DNA of 56,618 nucleotides, from positions 1 to 56,618 of the forward strand of contig WLIV01000022.1 in NCBI GenBank assembly GCA_009702045.1. Direction: 5' to 3'. The notes beneath the pieces are model-generated. The model was not told where the DNA came from. It ran no database searches and saw nothing but the letters and a program-made list of their open reading frames with translations. The position numbers and the translations under genes were made by a program. This DNA comes from Actinomycetota bacterium (GTDB lineage: Bacteria > Actinomycetota > Acidimicrobiia > Acidimicrobiales > Ilumatobacteraceae). Below, one piece after another: positions 8,967 to 17,614 of this stretch; position 1 is the first letter of the stretch, and each line of letters starts with the position of its first letter.

Positions 8967-9839
8967 ATGAGTTCCGTCGCCTTCATCGGGCTCGGCGTGA
9001 TGGGCACCCCCATGGCCCGTCACCTCGCTGCCAACGGCCATCAGGTCACCGTCTACAACCGCACGCCCGAGAAGGCGCTCGCATGGGTCGCCTTGTACGG
9101 CCATCGCGCGGCTCCCACGCCGCGCGAAGCGGCCGAGGGTGCCGAGTTCGTGTTCCTCTGTGTGGGCAACGACAACGACGTGCGTGATGTCGTGTACGGC
9201 ATGGACGGTGCGCTCGCTGGCGCCGATGCCGGCGCAGTGTTGATCGACCACACCACCGCCTCGGCAGAAGTGGCCAAGGAGCTCGCCGAAGCGGCAGCCG
9301 AGTTTGGGGTGGGCTTCGTCGACGCCCCCGTGTCGGGTGGGCAGGCGGGTGCCGAGAACGGGCAGCTCACGATCATGTGCGGCGCTGATGACGAGGCGTT
9401 CTACGAACTCGCCAAGCCGGTGATGGCGTCGTACGCCAAGGCCAGCGCGCTGATGGGCCACGCCGGTTCCGGGCAGCTCACCAAGATGGTGAACCAGATC
9501 CTCATCGCCGGTGTCGTACAAGGGTTGGCCGAAGGGTTGAACTTCGCGATGAAGGCCGGGCTCGATCCCGAGCAAGTCGCCGAGGTGGTCAAGTACGGCG
9601 CGGCCCAGAGCTGGCAGCTGGAGAATCGCGGTTCCACGATGGTGAAGGGTGAGTTCGATTTCGGCTTCGCCGTCGAATGGATGCGCAAAGACCTTGGCAT
9701 CGTGCTCGACGAGGCGAACCGCAACGGAGCCCGCTTGCCGGTCACCGCGCTGATCGACCAGTTCTACGCACAGGTCATCGCTCGTGGTGGCCGCCGCTGG
9801 GACACCAGCAGCCTGATCCAGTTGCTCGCCAACGACTGA
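8967..9839 (+). CDS. 3-hydroxyisobutyrate dehydrogenase-like NAD(P)-dependent oxidoreductase
   Basis: 290 aa, beta-hydroxyacid dehydrogenase family, oxidising beta-hydroxy acids such as 3-hydroxyisobutyrate or reducing small semialdehydes. The N-terminal Rossmann motif is GLGVMGTPMA (8-17). The substrate motif DAPVSGGQAGAENGQL and the catalytic lysine region GHAGSGQLTKMVNQI are intact. The C-terminal helical DLGIVLDEA dimer region is present. ATG 8967 starts a canonical SSVAFIGLG; AAGACT lies 6 nt upstream. Valine breakdown or glyoxylate/tartronate reduction are the two main alternatives. Confidence 0.9.
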   Translation: MSSVAFIGLGVMGTPMARHLAANGHQVTVYNRTPEKALAWVALYGHRAAPTPREAAEGAEFVFLCVGNDNDVRDVVYGMDGALAGADAGAVLIDHTTASAEVAKELAEAAAEFGVGFVDAPVSGGQAGAENGQLTIMCGADDEAFYELAKPVMASYAKASALMGHAGSGQLTKMVNQILIAGVVQGLAEGLNFAMKAGLDPEQVAEVVKYGAAQSWQLENRGSTMVKGEFDFGFAVEWMRKDLGIVLDEANRNGARLPVTALIDQFYAQVIARGGRRWDTSSLIQLLAND

Positions 9840-9891
9840 CACGGCCATGTGGCCCTAGTGCTCGCGTCCTGATGGGTTCACCATGCGCGTT

Positions 9892-9907
9892 GGAGGGTTC
9901 GCCCTCC
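9892..9907 (+). terminator. UUCG-loop hairpin upstream of secreted-protein gene
   Basis: GGAGGG TTCG CCCTCC forms a 6-bp stem with a UUCG tetraloop, 19 nt before the next ATG. There is no T-tract, so it may be a weak terminator for the dehydrogenase gene or a leader structure for the next gene. Confidence 0.45.
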
Positions 9908-9926
9908 CCGGCGCGAAGGGGGTCTC

Positions 9927-10493
9927 ATGAGACCGACTCGATGGATCTTCGTCGGGTTGCTGTTCGGGCTGCTGGTGGTCGGATCCAGCGGGCCCGCAGC
10001 TGCCCAACTGGGAGGAGAGTGCACCGCCTCTGGTGTCTGGCAGAACAAGGGCCTCACCGTTGACGCAGCGACGATCGGGAACGATCTGGTCACGGTGCCG
10101 CGCAAGGACACAGTGGACTGGACGGGTTCGGTGGGCAGTGCTCCCGGCACGTACCGAGGCTCGGTGTGGCTGGAGTTGCCACCTCCGTTCGGCAAGGTAG
10201 AGATCGACAGCTGGCATGGCACCGGCACGAACACCGCGAACTCGGGCTCGAAGACCTACAGCCTTCCCAAGTTCGTGCCAGCCGGTGTGGAGTTCACCGT
10301 CTCGGGTGAGCACATCGACAGCAACGGTGTGTGCAGCGGTTCGGTGAGGGTGCAGGTGGAAGGCGGACCGTTCGACTCGCCGGTCACCTATGCGGCGCTC
10401 GTGCTGACCATTGCGACCGGTGGGCCGTTGGCCGCGCTGTTGCTCGGGATGGCGAAGGCTGCGATCGCAGCAGGATTCGGGGGAGCGTCATGA
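9927..10493 (+). CDS. Secreted/membrane-anchored protein of unknown function
   Basis: 188 aa, not recognised. Residues 1-26 form a signal peptide (basic MRPTR, hydrophobic core, cleavage likely after GPAAA). The mature part is short, Gly/Ser/Thr-rich with two cysteines (ECTAS near the N-terminus and NGVCSGS near 135) that could form a disulfide. The C-terminus has a hydrophobic segment (about 154-185) that may anchor it. Strong AAGGGGG ribosome binding site 9916-9922. Its stop overlaps the start of the next small membrane gene (ATGA), so the pair is probably translationally coupled. Confidence 0.7.
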   Translation: MRPTRWIFVGLLFGLLVVGSSGPAAAQLGGECTASGVWQNKGLTVDAATIGNDLVTVPRKDTVDWTGSVGSAPGTYRGSVWLELPPPFGKVEIDSWHGTGTNTANSGSKTYSLPKFVPAGVEFTVSGEHIDSNGVCSGSVRVQVEGGPFDSPVTYAALVLTIATGGPLAALLLGMAKAAIAAGFGGAS

Positions 10494-10684
10494 AGGTCTC
10501 ACGACTGATCGGCACTGCGGTGCTCGGGTTCCTCTTCTTCGGCTTCGTCGCCATCGATCTGGTGTTGTTCGGCGTCTTGGCGCTGAACAGCGTGATGGTC
10601 ACAGTGCTGCCGTTCATCGGTCTGCTGCTCTGTGCCGTCCTGGGCGTGCTTGCCTCGCGGCCGCGTACGCGGCCGCTGGCCTGA
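10490..10684 (+). CDS. Small two-helix membrane protein
   Basis: 64 aa: MKVSR followed by two hydrophobic segments (about 6-29 and 33-54) and a short basic tail ending RPRTRPLA. It starts within the stop codon of the preceding secreted protein (ATGA), after a GGGGGAG ribosome binding site. No known family recognised; probably works with the 9927 product at the membrane. Confidence 0.65.
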   Translation: MKVSRLIGTAVLGFLFFGFVAIDLVLFGVLALNSVMVTVLPFIGLLLCAVLGVLASRPRTRPLA

Positions 10685-10689
10685 CCGGT

Positions 10690-11904
10690 TCAGCCCGCCA
10701 CGGCCGCGGCGACTGCATCAACGATGCGATCGATCTGCTCGTCCGTGGTGACGAGCGGCGGGCAGAACAGCAACGAATCGGCATTGAGGGCACGGCAGAC
10801 GACGCCGCCCTCGAACATCGCGTCGCGAATGGTCATCGCGTTCTGATCGGGACGCAGGCCGACGGCCCACATCGCGCCCAGGCCACGAATGTGGTCGACT
10901 GCCCCATCATCGGCCAGTGATCGCAGGCCGGCTTCCAGACGACCACCGACGTGCGTCGCGCGCGCGACGAGCTGCTCGCGCTGGATGATCTCCAGGTTCT
11001 TCAGCGCCGCAGCGCATGCCGTGGTGTGGCCGGAGTAGGTCATGCCGTGGCGCAGAAAGAAGTTCGTGTCGGCTTCGAGTGCGGCCGTCGGCTTGGGACC
11101 GACGAACACGCCACCGAGCGGTTGGTAACCGGAGGTGACTGCCTTGGCGAACGTCACGAAGTCGGGGGTGACGCCGTAGTGGTGGGCCGCGAACCAGCTG
11201 CCCAGGCGACCGAAGCCGGTGATGACCTCGTCGAACACAAGGTAGGCGCCGTGCTGATCGCACAGCTTGCGAACGCCTTCCAGGTAGCCGTCCTGGGCCG
11301 GGTAGATACCGCCAGCGCCCTGCACCGGCTCGACGATGACGGCCGCGACTTCGTTGCTGCGCTGACTCATCAGCGTGGCCAACGCCTCAACGTCGTCGGC
11401 CGGCACTTGCACGACCTCGTCGACGAATGGGCCGAAGTTCTCGCGGTTTGGTGCGATGCCCTGAGCGCTCGTGCCGCCGTAGGTGGTGCCGTGGTAGCCG
11501 CGTGCGCGGGAGATGATCAGCTTGCGCTGACCCTGGCCGGCCTGCACGTGGGCGATACGGGCGAGCTTCATCGCGGTGTCGATGGACTCGCCACCGGAAC
11601 CGGTGAAGAACACACGGGCATCGGGGATCGGGCCGATTTCCCGCAACAACTCGGCGAGCTCCTCGGCAGGTTCGGTGGTGAACGGGTCGAATGCCGAGTA
11701 CGACTCGAGCGTGGTGATCTGCGCGGCAATGGCGTCGGCCATCTCCTTGCGGCCATGGCCGATGGCGCAGTACCAGAGGCTGGCCATTCCGTCGACGAGT
11801 TCGCGGCCGTCGGCGGTGTAGAGCAACGCGCCCTCTCCGCGGACGATACGGATGAACGATTCGCGGGTGGGCTTGGCAAAAGGGTGCAGGAACGCCTTGG
11901 GCAT
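10690..11904 (-). CDS. Class III (omega) aminotransferase
   Basis: 404 aa PLP enzyme moving an amino group from an omega- or primary amine donor to pyruvate or 2-oxoglutarate. Family features are HPFAKP near the start, WYCAIGHG, FTGSGGESIDTAMKLA, RGYHGTTYG, VFDEVITGFGR (Asp holding PLP) and FAKAVTSGY with the Schiff-base Lys254. The N-terminal HPF and YAKP-like motifs resemble beta-alanine/pyruvate and polyamine transaminases. ATG 11904 was selected because it is preceded by TACGGT 7 nt upstream and the protein begins as expected there; longer frames upstream run into the FHA gene. Together with the glutamine-synthetase-like and decarboxylase genes it suggests amine metabolism. Confidence 0.9.
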   Translation of the reverse strand: MPKAFLHPFAKPTRESFIRIVRGEGALLYTADGRELVDGMASLWYCAIGHGRKEMADAIAAQITTLESYSAFDPFTTEPAEELAELLREIGPIPDARVFFTGSGGESIDTAMKLARIAHVQAGQGQRKLIISRARGYHGTTYGGTSAQGIAPNRENFGPFVDEVVQVPADDVEALATLMSQRSNEVAAVIVEPVQGAGGIYPAQDGYLEGVRKLCDQHGAYLVFDEVITGFGRLGSWFAAHHYGVTPDFVTFAKAVTSGYQPLGGVFVGPKPTAALEADTNFFLRHGMTYSGHTTACAAALKNLEIIQREQLVARATHVGGRLEAGLRSLADDGAVDHIRGLGAMWAVGLRPDQNAMTIRDAMFEGGVVCRALNADSLLFCPPLVTTDEQIDRIVDAVAAAVAG

Positions 11905-11911
11905 TCCGATG

Positions 11912-11917
11912 ACCGTA
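11912..11917 (-). promoter_or_regulatory. -10 hexamer, leaderless promoter of aminotransferase
   Basis: On the minus strand this reads TACGGT, 7 nt before ATG 11904. It faces an identical hexamer on the plus strand at 11944, so two leaderless promoters sit back to back in a 52-nt gap. Confidence 0.5.
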
Positions 11918-11943
11918 GTCACTCGCGACCTGCGAGCCAACGC

Positions 11944-11949
11944 TACGGT
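11944..11949 (+). promoter_or_regulatory. -10 hexamer, leaderless promoter of FHA gene
   Basis: TACGGT followed by 7 nt and ATG 11957; no Shine-Dalgarno. Confidence 0.5.
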
Positions 11950-11956
11950 GGCGGAC

Positions 11957-12373
11957 ATGGGTGAGGTGACCTGGAGCGTGGACGTCGCAGTTGATGCTGG
12001 TTGGTACGCGCTGAAGGGCGCACTGGCGGACCAGCCGTGCCCGGCGGAGTCCAGCACGAACATCGTCATCGACGGCCAGACGGCACTCGTCGGTCGCACC
12101 TCGCCGGGTCGCGACATCCTGCCCCAGGTGCCGCTCGACGCCGATACCGGGGTATCGCGCCGACATGCACAACTGGTGGTCGATGGCGACCGACTCACCG
12201 TGGTCGATCTTTCATCCACGAACGGCACCTACGTCGTGGCACCCGATGAAGAACCCGCCGATGCCACGCCCTCGCTCGTGGCCGGTGTGCCGCGCGAGCT
12301 GCACGACGGCGACACGGTGTACGTCGGCGCCTGGAGTCGGCTCACCGTCCGCCGTTCCCCCGCCGGGCACTAG
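11957..12373 (+). CDS. FHA domain protein
   Basis: 138 aa, a single forkhead-associated domain that binds phosphothreonine peptides, usually products of Ser/Thr kinases. The core motifs are all present: VGRTS, SRRHAQLV and LSSTNGTYV. About 45 residues precede the domain; no transmembrane segment or second domain. No Ser/Thr kinase is nearby, so its partner is elsewhere. The start was chosen by the upstream TACGGT and lack of a plausible longer start. Confidence 0.88.
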   Translation: MGEVTWSVDVAVDAGWYALKGALADQPCPAESSTNIVIDGQTALVGRTSPGRDILPQVPLDADTGVSRRHAQLVVDGDRLTVVDLSSTNGTYVVAPDEEPADATPSLVAGVPRELHDGDTVYVGAWSRLTVRRSPAGH

Positions 12374-12504
12374 CGCACGCCCTGGCTCACCCTGCGGTTT
12401 CTGGGAAGGATCCGTCCCAGCTCGGCGTCTGGGAAGGATCAGACCCGGAAACCGAAACTGATCCTGCCCGGAAGCGTCCCTACGGGCGCTTCCCCCGCAA
12501 CGAA
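12374..12504. repeat. Short direct and inverted repeats between convergent genes
   Basis: This gap has no gene. TCTGGGAAGGATC occurs twice in direct orientation about 30 nt apart. GGATCAG (12436-12442) pairs with CTGATCC (12458-12464), and TGGGA/TCCCA flank the first GGATCC. It looks like a small cluster of REP-like inverted repeats between converging genes. Confidence 0.45.
12470..12493. terminator. Bidirectional hairpin terminator
   Basis: GGAAGCG (12470-12476) pairs with CGCTTCC (12487-12493) with a 10-nt loop, between the convergent FHA and WS/DGAT genes. No T-tract, as is common in high-GC genomes. Confidence 0.5.
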
Positions 12505-13860
12505 CTAGTGCAGTTCGTCGAAGCCCTCGCGTAAACAGTCGGCCAGCACATCGGGGTCGGGGATCGCCGCCGCATCCGCGTTCACGCCGATGCAGCACAG
12601 TCCGTCGTACGACATCAGGGTCACGTTCAAGGCTGCCCCGGCGGTGGGTCCGAACGGGTAGAAACGCAGCACCCGGTGCCCCTCCAACCACAGCGGCACC
12701 GGAACGCCGGGTACGTTGCTGGCAAGGAAGTCGACACCCTTGAGAATCGCCCCGATCGCTCCCTTGGGTAGCAGGTTGAGGAAGCCGGCGATGGCGCCGG
12801 TGTGCTCAAGTGAGCGTTCGTGGCGGACTCCATCCAACGCCGCTCGCATCGCGGCGATACGTTCACCGATCGGTGCGGCACCCATCGGCAGCGTGAAGCG
12901 CATCACCGTGATGTGGTTGCCCCCCTCCTGATGGTGCTCCTTGCGCAACGAGATGGGCATCGCCACTCGCAGTTCGTCGATGTCCTCATCGTGATGTACG
13001 TGATACCGGTGCAACCCCGCGGCGATACCGGCCAGGAACGCGTCGTTGATCGTGCCGCCAACCTGCTTGGCTGCGTCGCGCAGATCGTTGATGGGAATGT
13101 CGAGCGTGCGGAGATTCGACATCGCCACCCGACCCACCATGACATGCGACTTGGGGGTGACGCTGGGCGCAATGACCTTGCCGATCGAGCGAGCGGTCTC
13201 GACGATCTCGCCGACGGTCCGCTGCGGATGACGGGCGGCTTCCAGCAGGGTGGGGATCACTGACGTGAGCTGGTGTCGGGCCAGGTCGACTGCGCCTTCG
13301 ACATCGTGGAGGATGACGTCGCGGAGCAACGAAGCAGGGTGGGGGCGTCGTACCACGGGACGTTCGGTGAGCTGCGGCTGTGGGGGATACTGCTCGAGGT
13401 CGAACAGATGGGCCGCTAACTGCACCGCACCGATACCGTCCGTCACCACATGGTGGCCCTTCATCACGAACGCCGCCTGCCGCCCGACCCCCTCGACCAG
13501 CGTGAACTCCCACAGCGGGCGGGAGAGGTCGAAGCCGCCCATCGCCTCAGTGCGCACCCAATCGAGCAACTCGCCCATACCGCTGTGCGCGGGAAGGCTG
13601 ATGTGTCGCAGGTGGAAATCCAGGTCGAAGGTGGGGTCGGGCTCCCAACGCAGCAGTGTCGGATGCAGCGGGACTGGCTGCACCTTCTCGCGCAGGGCTT
13701 GCACATGATGCGTGACTTCCTCCATACGGGCACGCAGGCGTGACCACTCGGGCGCTCCCTCGAGCAGGGCGACGCCGAGGATCGTGCTGCGCAACAACGG
13801 ATCAGCCTCGACCGTCCACATGATCGTGTCGGTCTGGCTCAAGTAGTGGGCCTCGGGCAT
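12505..13860 (-). CDS. Wax ester synthase/diacylglycerol acyltransferase (WS/DGAT)
   Basis: 451 aa. Transfers acyl groups from acyl-CoA to diacylglycerol or fatty alcohol, making storage lipid at the membrane. The catalytic HHxxxDG motif is HHVVTDG with His136, His137 and Asp141. The second family motif region near GTINDAFLAG and the C-terminal domain with SNVPG are present; length matches the actinobacterial family. The start was placed at ATG 13860 because a GGAAGGGG Shine-Dalgarno lies about 8 nt upstream and MPEAHYLSQTDTIMW aligns with the family start. Divergent from the 2-oxoacid oxidoreductase. Confidence 0.92.
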   Translation of the reverse strand: MPEAHYLSQTDTIMWTVEADPLLRSTILGVALLEGAPEWSRLRARMEEVTHHVQALREKVQPVPLHPTLLRWEPDPTFDLDFHLRHISLPAHSGMGELLDWVRTEAMGGFDLSRPLWEFTLVEGVGRQAAFVMKGHHVVTDGIGAVQLAAHLFDLEQYPPQPQLTERPVVRRPHPASLLRDVILHDVEGAVDLARHQLTSVIPTLLEAARHPQRTVGEIVETARSIGKVIAPSVTPKSHVMVGRVAMSNLRTLDIPINDLRDAAKQVGGTINDAFLAGIAAGLHRYHVHHDEDIDELRVAMPISLRKEHHQEGGNHITVMRFTLPMGAAPIGERIAAMRAALDGVRHERSLEHTGAIAGFLNLLPKGAIGAILKGVDFLASNVPGVPVPLWLEGHRVLRFYPFGPTAGAALNVTLMSYDGLCCIGVNADAAAIPDPDVLADCLREGFDELH

Positions 13861-13940
13861 GGAGCTGTCCCCTTCCAGGCGAATCGTGCCGCCGGTTGGG
13901 CGTGGCGGCCAGGGACCTAGGGCCTGATGTGTGCTCGGCG

Positions 13941-13954
13941 GGGTCGAAAGACCC
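13941..13954. promoter_or_regulatory. GAAA-loop inverted repeat in divergent promoter region
   Basis: GGGTC GAAA GACCC lies about 25 nt upstream of the -10 hexamer of the oxidoreductase gene. The rest of 13861-13990 holds the ribosome binding site of the WS/DGAT gene on the minus strand and GC-rich repeats of GGGCC type. It may be a regulator site; no known operator was recognised. Confidence 0.3.
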
Positions 13955-13978
13955 TGGGCCCTCGCATTGGATCGTTCG

Positions 13979-13984
13979 TAGGGT
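13979..13984 (+). promoter_or_regulatory. -10 hexamer, leaderless promoter of nifJ-type gene
   Basis: TAGGGT, 6 nt before the GTG start at 13991; no Shine-Dalgarno. Confidence 0.5.
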
Positions 13985-13990
13985 GCACTC

Positions 13991-16900
13991 GTGTACGACC
14001 AGTCTTCCGCAGCCGAGCTGCGACGTGAGGTAGTCGATGCCAATGAGGCGGTCGCGCGAGTTGCGCATCTGTTCTCCGAGGTGATTGCGATCTACCCGAT
14101 CACTCCCGCTTCGCCAATGGGCGAGCATGCCGATGAATGGAGCGCGAAGGGCCACCCGAACCTGTGGGGCGTCGTCCCCGAGGTGATCGAGATGCAGAGT
14201 GAGGCTGGCGCTGCGGCCACGCTGCACGGTGCCGTGCTTCGTGGGGCGCTGGCCACCACGTTCACCGCCAGCCAGGGCCTGCTGCTGATGTTGCCGGAGA
14301 TGTTCAAGATCGCCGGCGAACTGACCCCCACGGTGATTCACGTCGCCGCTCGCACGGTGGCCACGCATGCCCTCAGCATCTTCGGCGACCACAGCGACGT
14401 GATGGCTGCGCGGAGCACCGGGTTCGCGATGTTGTGTGCGCACAACGTCGCCGAAGCCGCCGACATGGCGGCAGTCGCGCACACGGCCACTCTGGCCACC
14501 CGTGTGCCGTTCCTCAACTTCTTCGACGGGTTCCGCACCAGCCACGAACTGAACACCGTCGTGCTGCCGACGCCCGAGCAACTGCGCCAACTGGTCGACG
14601 AATCGCTCATCAGGGCGCATCGCGAGCGCGGCCTCGATCCTGATCGGCCGGTGCTGCGTGGCAGCGCGCAGAACCCCGACGTCTTCTTCCAGGCCCGCGA
14701 GGCGTGCACCCCGTTCCATGCCGCAGTCCCCGATGTCGTGCAGGCGACCATGGATCGCTTCGCCGAGATCACCGGCCGTCAGTACCACCTCGCTGAATAC
14801 CACGGCGCCCCCGATGCCGAGCGAGTGATCGTGCTGATGGGCTCGGGTGTCGGTGCGGTGCGCGAGGCCGTCGACGTGCTGAACGCGTCAGGTGAGCGTG
14901 TCGGTGTGGTGGCACTACGCCTGTACCGCCCGTTCCCGACGGCGCAGCTGCTTGCGGCGCTGCCGCCCAGCACCCGCACGGTGGTGGTGCTCGATCGCAC
15001 GAAGGAGCCGGGTGCACCGTTCGATCCGCTGCACCTCGACGTGCTGTCGGCGTTGTGGCACAGCGAGACCGCTACCTGGGCCGGTGGCGAGCGGCCGCGG
15101 GTGTTCGGTGGTCGGTACGGACTCAGCAGCAAGGAGTTCACCCCGGCGATGGTGAAGGCCGTATTCGACGAGGCGGCGCTGACGAACCCGAAGAATCCGT
15201 TCACGGTGGGCATCGTCGACGATGTCAGCCACACCAGCCTCGTGTACGACCCGGCGTTCAGCACGGACCGCGCCAAGGTGCGAGCAGTGTTCTACGGCCT
15301 TGGCGCCGACGGCACCGTGGGTGCCAACAAGAACACGGCGAAGATCATCGGCTCGAACACCAACCTGCACGTACAGGCGTACTTCGTATACGACTCGAAG
15401 AAGTCGGGCAGTATGACCATCAGCCACGTGCGCGTCGACGAGCGTCCGCTGCAGGGCAGCTACCTCATCGACGAGGCGACGTTCGTGGGTGTTCATCAGT
15501 GGAACTTCCTGTCGCGCATGGACGTGCTGCGGCTCGCTGCCACTGGCGCGACGGTGCTGATCAACTCGCCGTACGGCCCCGACGACGTGTGGCACCGTCT
15601 CACCGCTGAGGTGCAACAGCAGATCATCGATCGGCAGTTGCAGCTGTACACCATCAACGCTGCCACGGTTGCCCGAGATGCTGGCCTCGCCGGCCGTATC
15701 AACACCGTCATGCAGGCCTGTTTCTTCGGCCTCGCCGGCGTGCTGCCCACCGAAGATGCGCTGCGCGAGCTGAAGAGCGCAATCAAGAAGAGCTACGGCG
15801 CCCGTGGCGATGTCGTGGTGGAACGCAACGTGGCCGCAGTCGACAAATCGCTGGAGAACCTGCACCGGGTGACGATTCCCGCCACCGTGACGGCCACCGA
15901 TCTGCGTCGCCCGGCGGTCAGCGGCGATGCCCCCGATTTCGTGCAGAAGGTGACCGCGATGATGCTCGCCGGTGACGGCGATCTCCTGCCGGTGAGTGCG
16001 TTGCCGCCCGACGGAGCGTTCCCCACCGGCACCTCCAAGTTCGAGAAGCGCACGATCGCCGATCAGATCCCGATCTGGGAGGCCGACCTGTGCATCGACT
16101 GTGGCAAGTGCGCCATTGTCTGCCCGCACGCCGCGATCCGGATGAAGGTGTACACGCCAGCCGACCAGGCGGAGGGTCTGAAGTCGAAGGACTTCCGCAG
16201 CCGTGAGGTGCCGGGGATGAAGCTCACCGTGCAGGTGGCCCCCGACGACTGCACCGGCTGTGGTGTGTGCGTGCAGGCCTGCCCCGCACACGACAAGAGC
16301 CAGGTGAAGCGCAAGAGCATCAACATGCAGCCGATCGGCGAGCACCTCGATGCTGAGCGGATTGCGTGGGATGCGTTCCTTGCTACTCCATCGGCAGACC
16401 CGGCCCAGTGGGACCCCGCGTCGGTGAAGACGAGCCAGCTGCGCGAACCGCTGTTCGAGTTCAGCGGCGCGTGTTCGGGTTGCGGCGAGACGCCGTACCT
16501 CAAGCTGCTGACCCAGCTGTTCGGCGATCACATGCTGGTCGCCAACGCCACTGGCTGCAGCAGCATCTTCGGTGGCAACCTGCCCACCACGCCCTATGCC
16601 AAGAATGCGGAAGGGCGCGGCCCGGCGTGGGCCAACAGTCTGTTCGAGGACAATGCCGAGTTCGGTCTGGGCATCCGCCTCGGGTTCGAAGCGCAACGAC
16701 GTACTGCGTTGGTGATGGTCGAACTGCTGCGTCCGCAGTTGAACGCAGCGCTCGGCGCCGACGCGCTCGACGCCATCGTGGCTGGCCACGACGACGACGG
16801 CGAGCTGGGTATCCGTGCTCAGCGCGAGCGAGTCTCGGCGCTGAAGTCGGCGCTGGTCGCGCTCGGCGGCGCCGATGCCAGGCGGCTACTGGATCTGGCC

Positions 16901-17614
16901 GACACCCTCGTGCGCAAGAGCGTATGGATCGTCGGCGGCGACGGGTGGGCCTACGACATCGGTGCCGGTGGTCTCGACCACGTGCTCGGCAGCGGCCGCA
17001 ACGTCAACATTCTCGTGCTGGATACCGAGGTGTACTCCAATACCGGCGGTCAGGCCTCCAAGGCGACGCCACGCGGCGCGGTGGCCAAGTTCGCCGCTGG
17101 CGGCAAGGGCGGGATGAAGAAGGATCTCGGGCTGGAAGCAATGAGCTTCGGCGACGTCTATGTGGCCAAGATCGCGATGGGGTCCAGCGATGTGCAGACG
17201 GTGAAGGCATTACTGGAGGCCGATGCCTGGCCGGGGGTGTCGCTGGTGATCGCCTACAGCACCTGTATCGCCCACGGGTTCGACATGAAGCACACGATGA
17301 CCCAGCAGAAGCTGGCGGTGCAGAGTGGTCACTGGCCGCTGTACCGCTACCGACCCTCCGGCGACAGCGACACCAAGCCGTTCCAGCTCGACAGTGCCGA
17401 TCCATCGGTGCCGTACAGCGACTTCGCCGCCAGCGAGTCCCGGTTCGCGATGCTCGCCCGTTCGAACCCAGAGCGCTCGCAAGAGCTCATCGGGCTTGCG
17501 CAGCAGGACGTCGACAACCGCTGGCACTATTACCGTCAACTCGCCGACGTACAACGCACATCTCCCGGCCACGCCAGCGAGACCACCATCGCCGATGAGG
17601 AGCAAGAGTCGTGA
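13991..17614 (+). CDS. nifJ: Pyruvate:ferredoxin (flavodoxin) oxidoreductase, single chain
   Basis: 1207 aa, full length for single-chain PFOR, which oxidises pyruvate with CoA to acetyl-CoA, CO2 and reduced ferredoxin or flavodoxin. Domains in order: N-terminal pyrimidine-binding domain (AIYPITPASPMGE near residue 30), transketolase C-like domain (about 250-380), gamma domain (about 415-630, KNTAKIIG), two 4Fe-4S motifs (CIDCGKCAIVCP near 700 and CTGCGVCVQACP near 753), then the TPP domain with GACSGCGETPY near 826 and DTEVYSNTGGQASKATP near 1010. The CoA/proximal cluster cysteines (CSGC, a later Cys and CIAHG region) are present. It overlaps the DHOD-like gene by 4 nt. Other 2-oxoacids are possible substrates. 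Confidence 0.93.
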   Translation: MYDQSSAAELRREVVDANEAVARVAHLFSEVIAIYPITPASPMGEHADEWSAKGHPNLWGVVPEVIEMQSEAGAAATLHGAVLRGALATTFTASQGLLLMLPEMFKIAGELTPTVIHVAARTVATHALSIFGDHSDVMAARSTGFAMLCAHNVAEAADMAAVAHTATLATRVPFLNFFDGFRTSHELNTVVLPTPEQLRQLVDESLIRAHRERGLDPDRPVLRGSAQNPDVFFQAREACTPFHAAVPDVVQATMDRFAEITGRQYHLAEYHGAPDAERVIVLMGSGVGAVREAVDVLNASGERVGVVALRLYRPFPTAQLLAALPPSTRTVVVLDRTKEPGAPFDPLHLDVLSALWHSETATWAGGERPRVFGGRYGLSSKEFTPAMVKAVFDEAALTNPKNPFTVGIVDDVSHTSLVYDPAFSTDRAKVRAVFYGLGADGTVGANKNTAKIIGSNTNLHVQAYFVYDSKKSGSMTISHVRVDERPLQGSYLIDEATFVGVHQWNFLSRMDVLRLAATGATVLINSPYGPDDVWHRLTAEVQQQIIDRQLQLYTINAATVARDAGLAGRINTVMQACFFGLAGVLPTEDALRELKSAIKKSYGARGDVVVERNVAAVDKSLENLHRVTIPATVTATDLRRPAVSGDAPDFVQKVTAMMLAGDGDLLPVSALPPDGAFPTGTSKFEKRTIADQIPIWEADLCIDCGKCAIVCPHAAIRMKVYTPADQAEGLKSKDFRSREVPGMKLTVQVAPDDCTGCGVCVQACPAHDKSQVKRKSINMQPIGEHLDAERIAWDAFLATPSADPAQWDPASVKTSQLREPLFEFSGACSGCGETPYLKLLTQLFGDHMLVANATGCSSIFGGNLPTTPYAKNAEGRGPAWANSLFEDNAEFGLGIRLGFEAQRRTALVMVELLRPQLNAALGADALDAIVAGHDDDGELGIRAQRERVSALKSALVALGGADARRLLDLADTLVRKSVWIVGGDGWAYDIGAGGLDHVLGSGRNVNILVLDTEVYSNTGGQASKATPRGAVAKFAAGGKGGMKKDLGLEAMSFGDVYVAKIAMGSSDVQTVKALLEADAWPGVSLVIAYSTCIAHGFDMKHTMTQQKLAVQSGHWPLYRYRPSGDSDTKPFQLDSADPSVPYSDFAASESRFAMLARSNPERSQELIGLAQQDVDNRWHYYRQLADVQRTSPGHASETTIADEEQES

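Noticed and set aside
14915-16789. 624-codon minus-strand open frame inside the PFOR gene
   Set aside because: Antisense to a complete PFOR; its composition (His, Arg, Val-rich) is typical of shadow frames in GC-rich genes.
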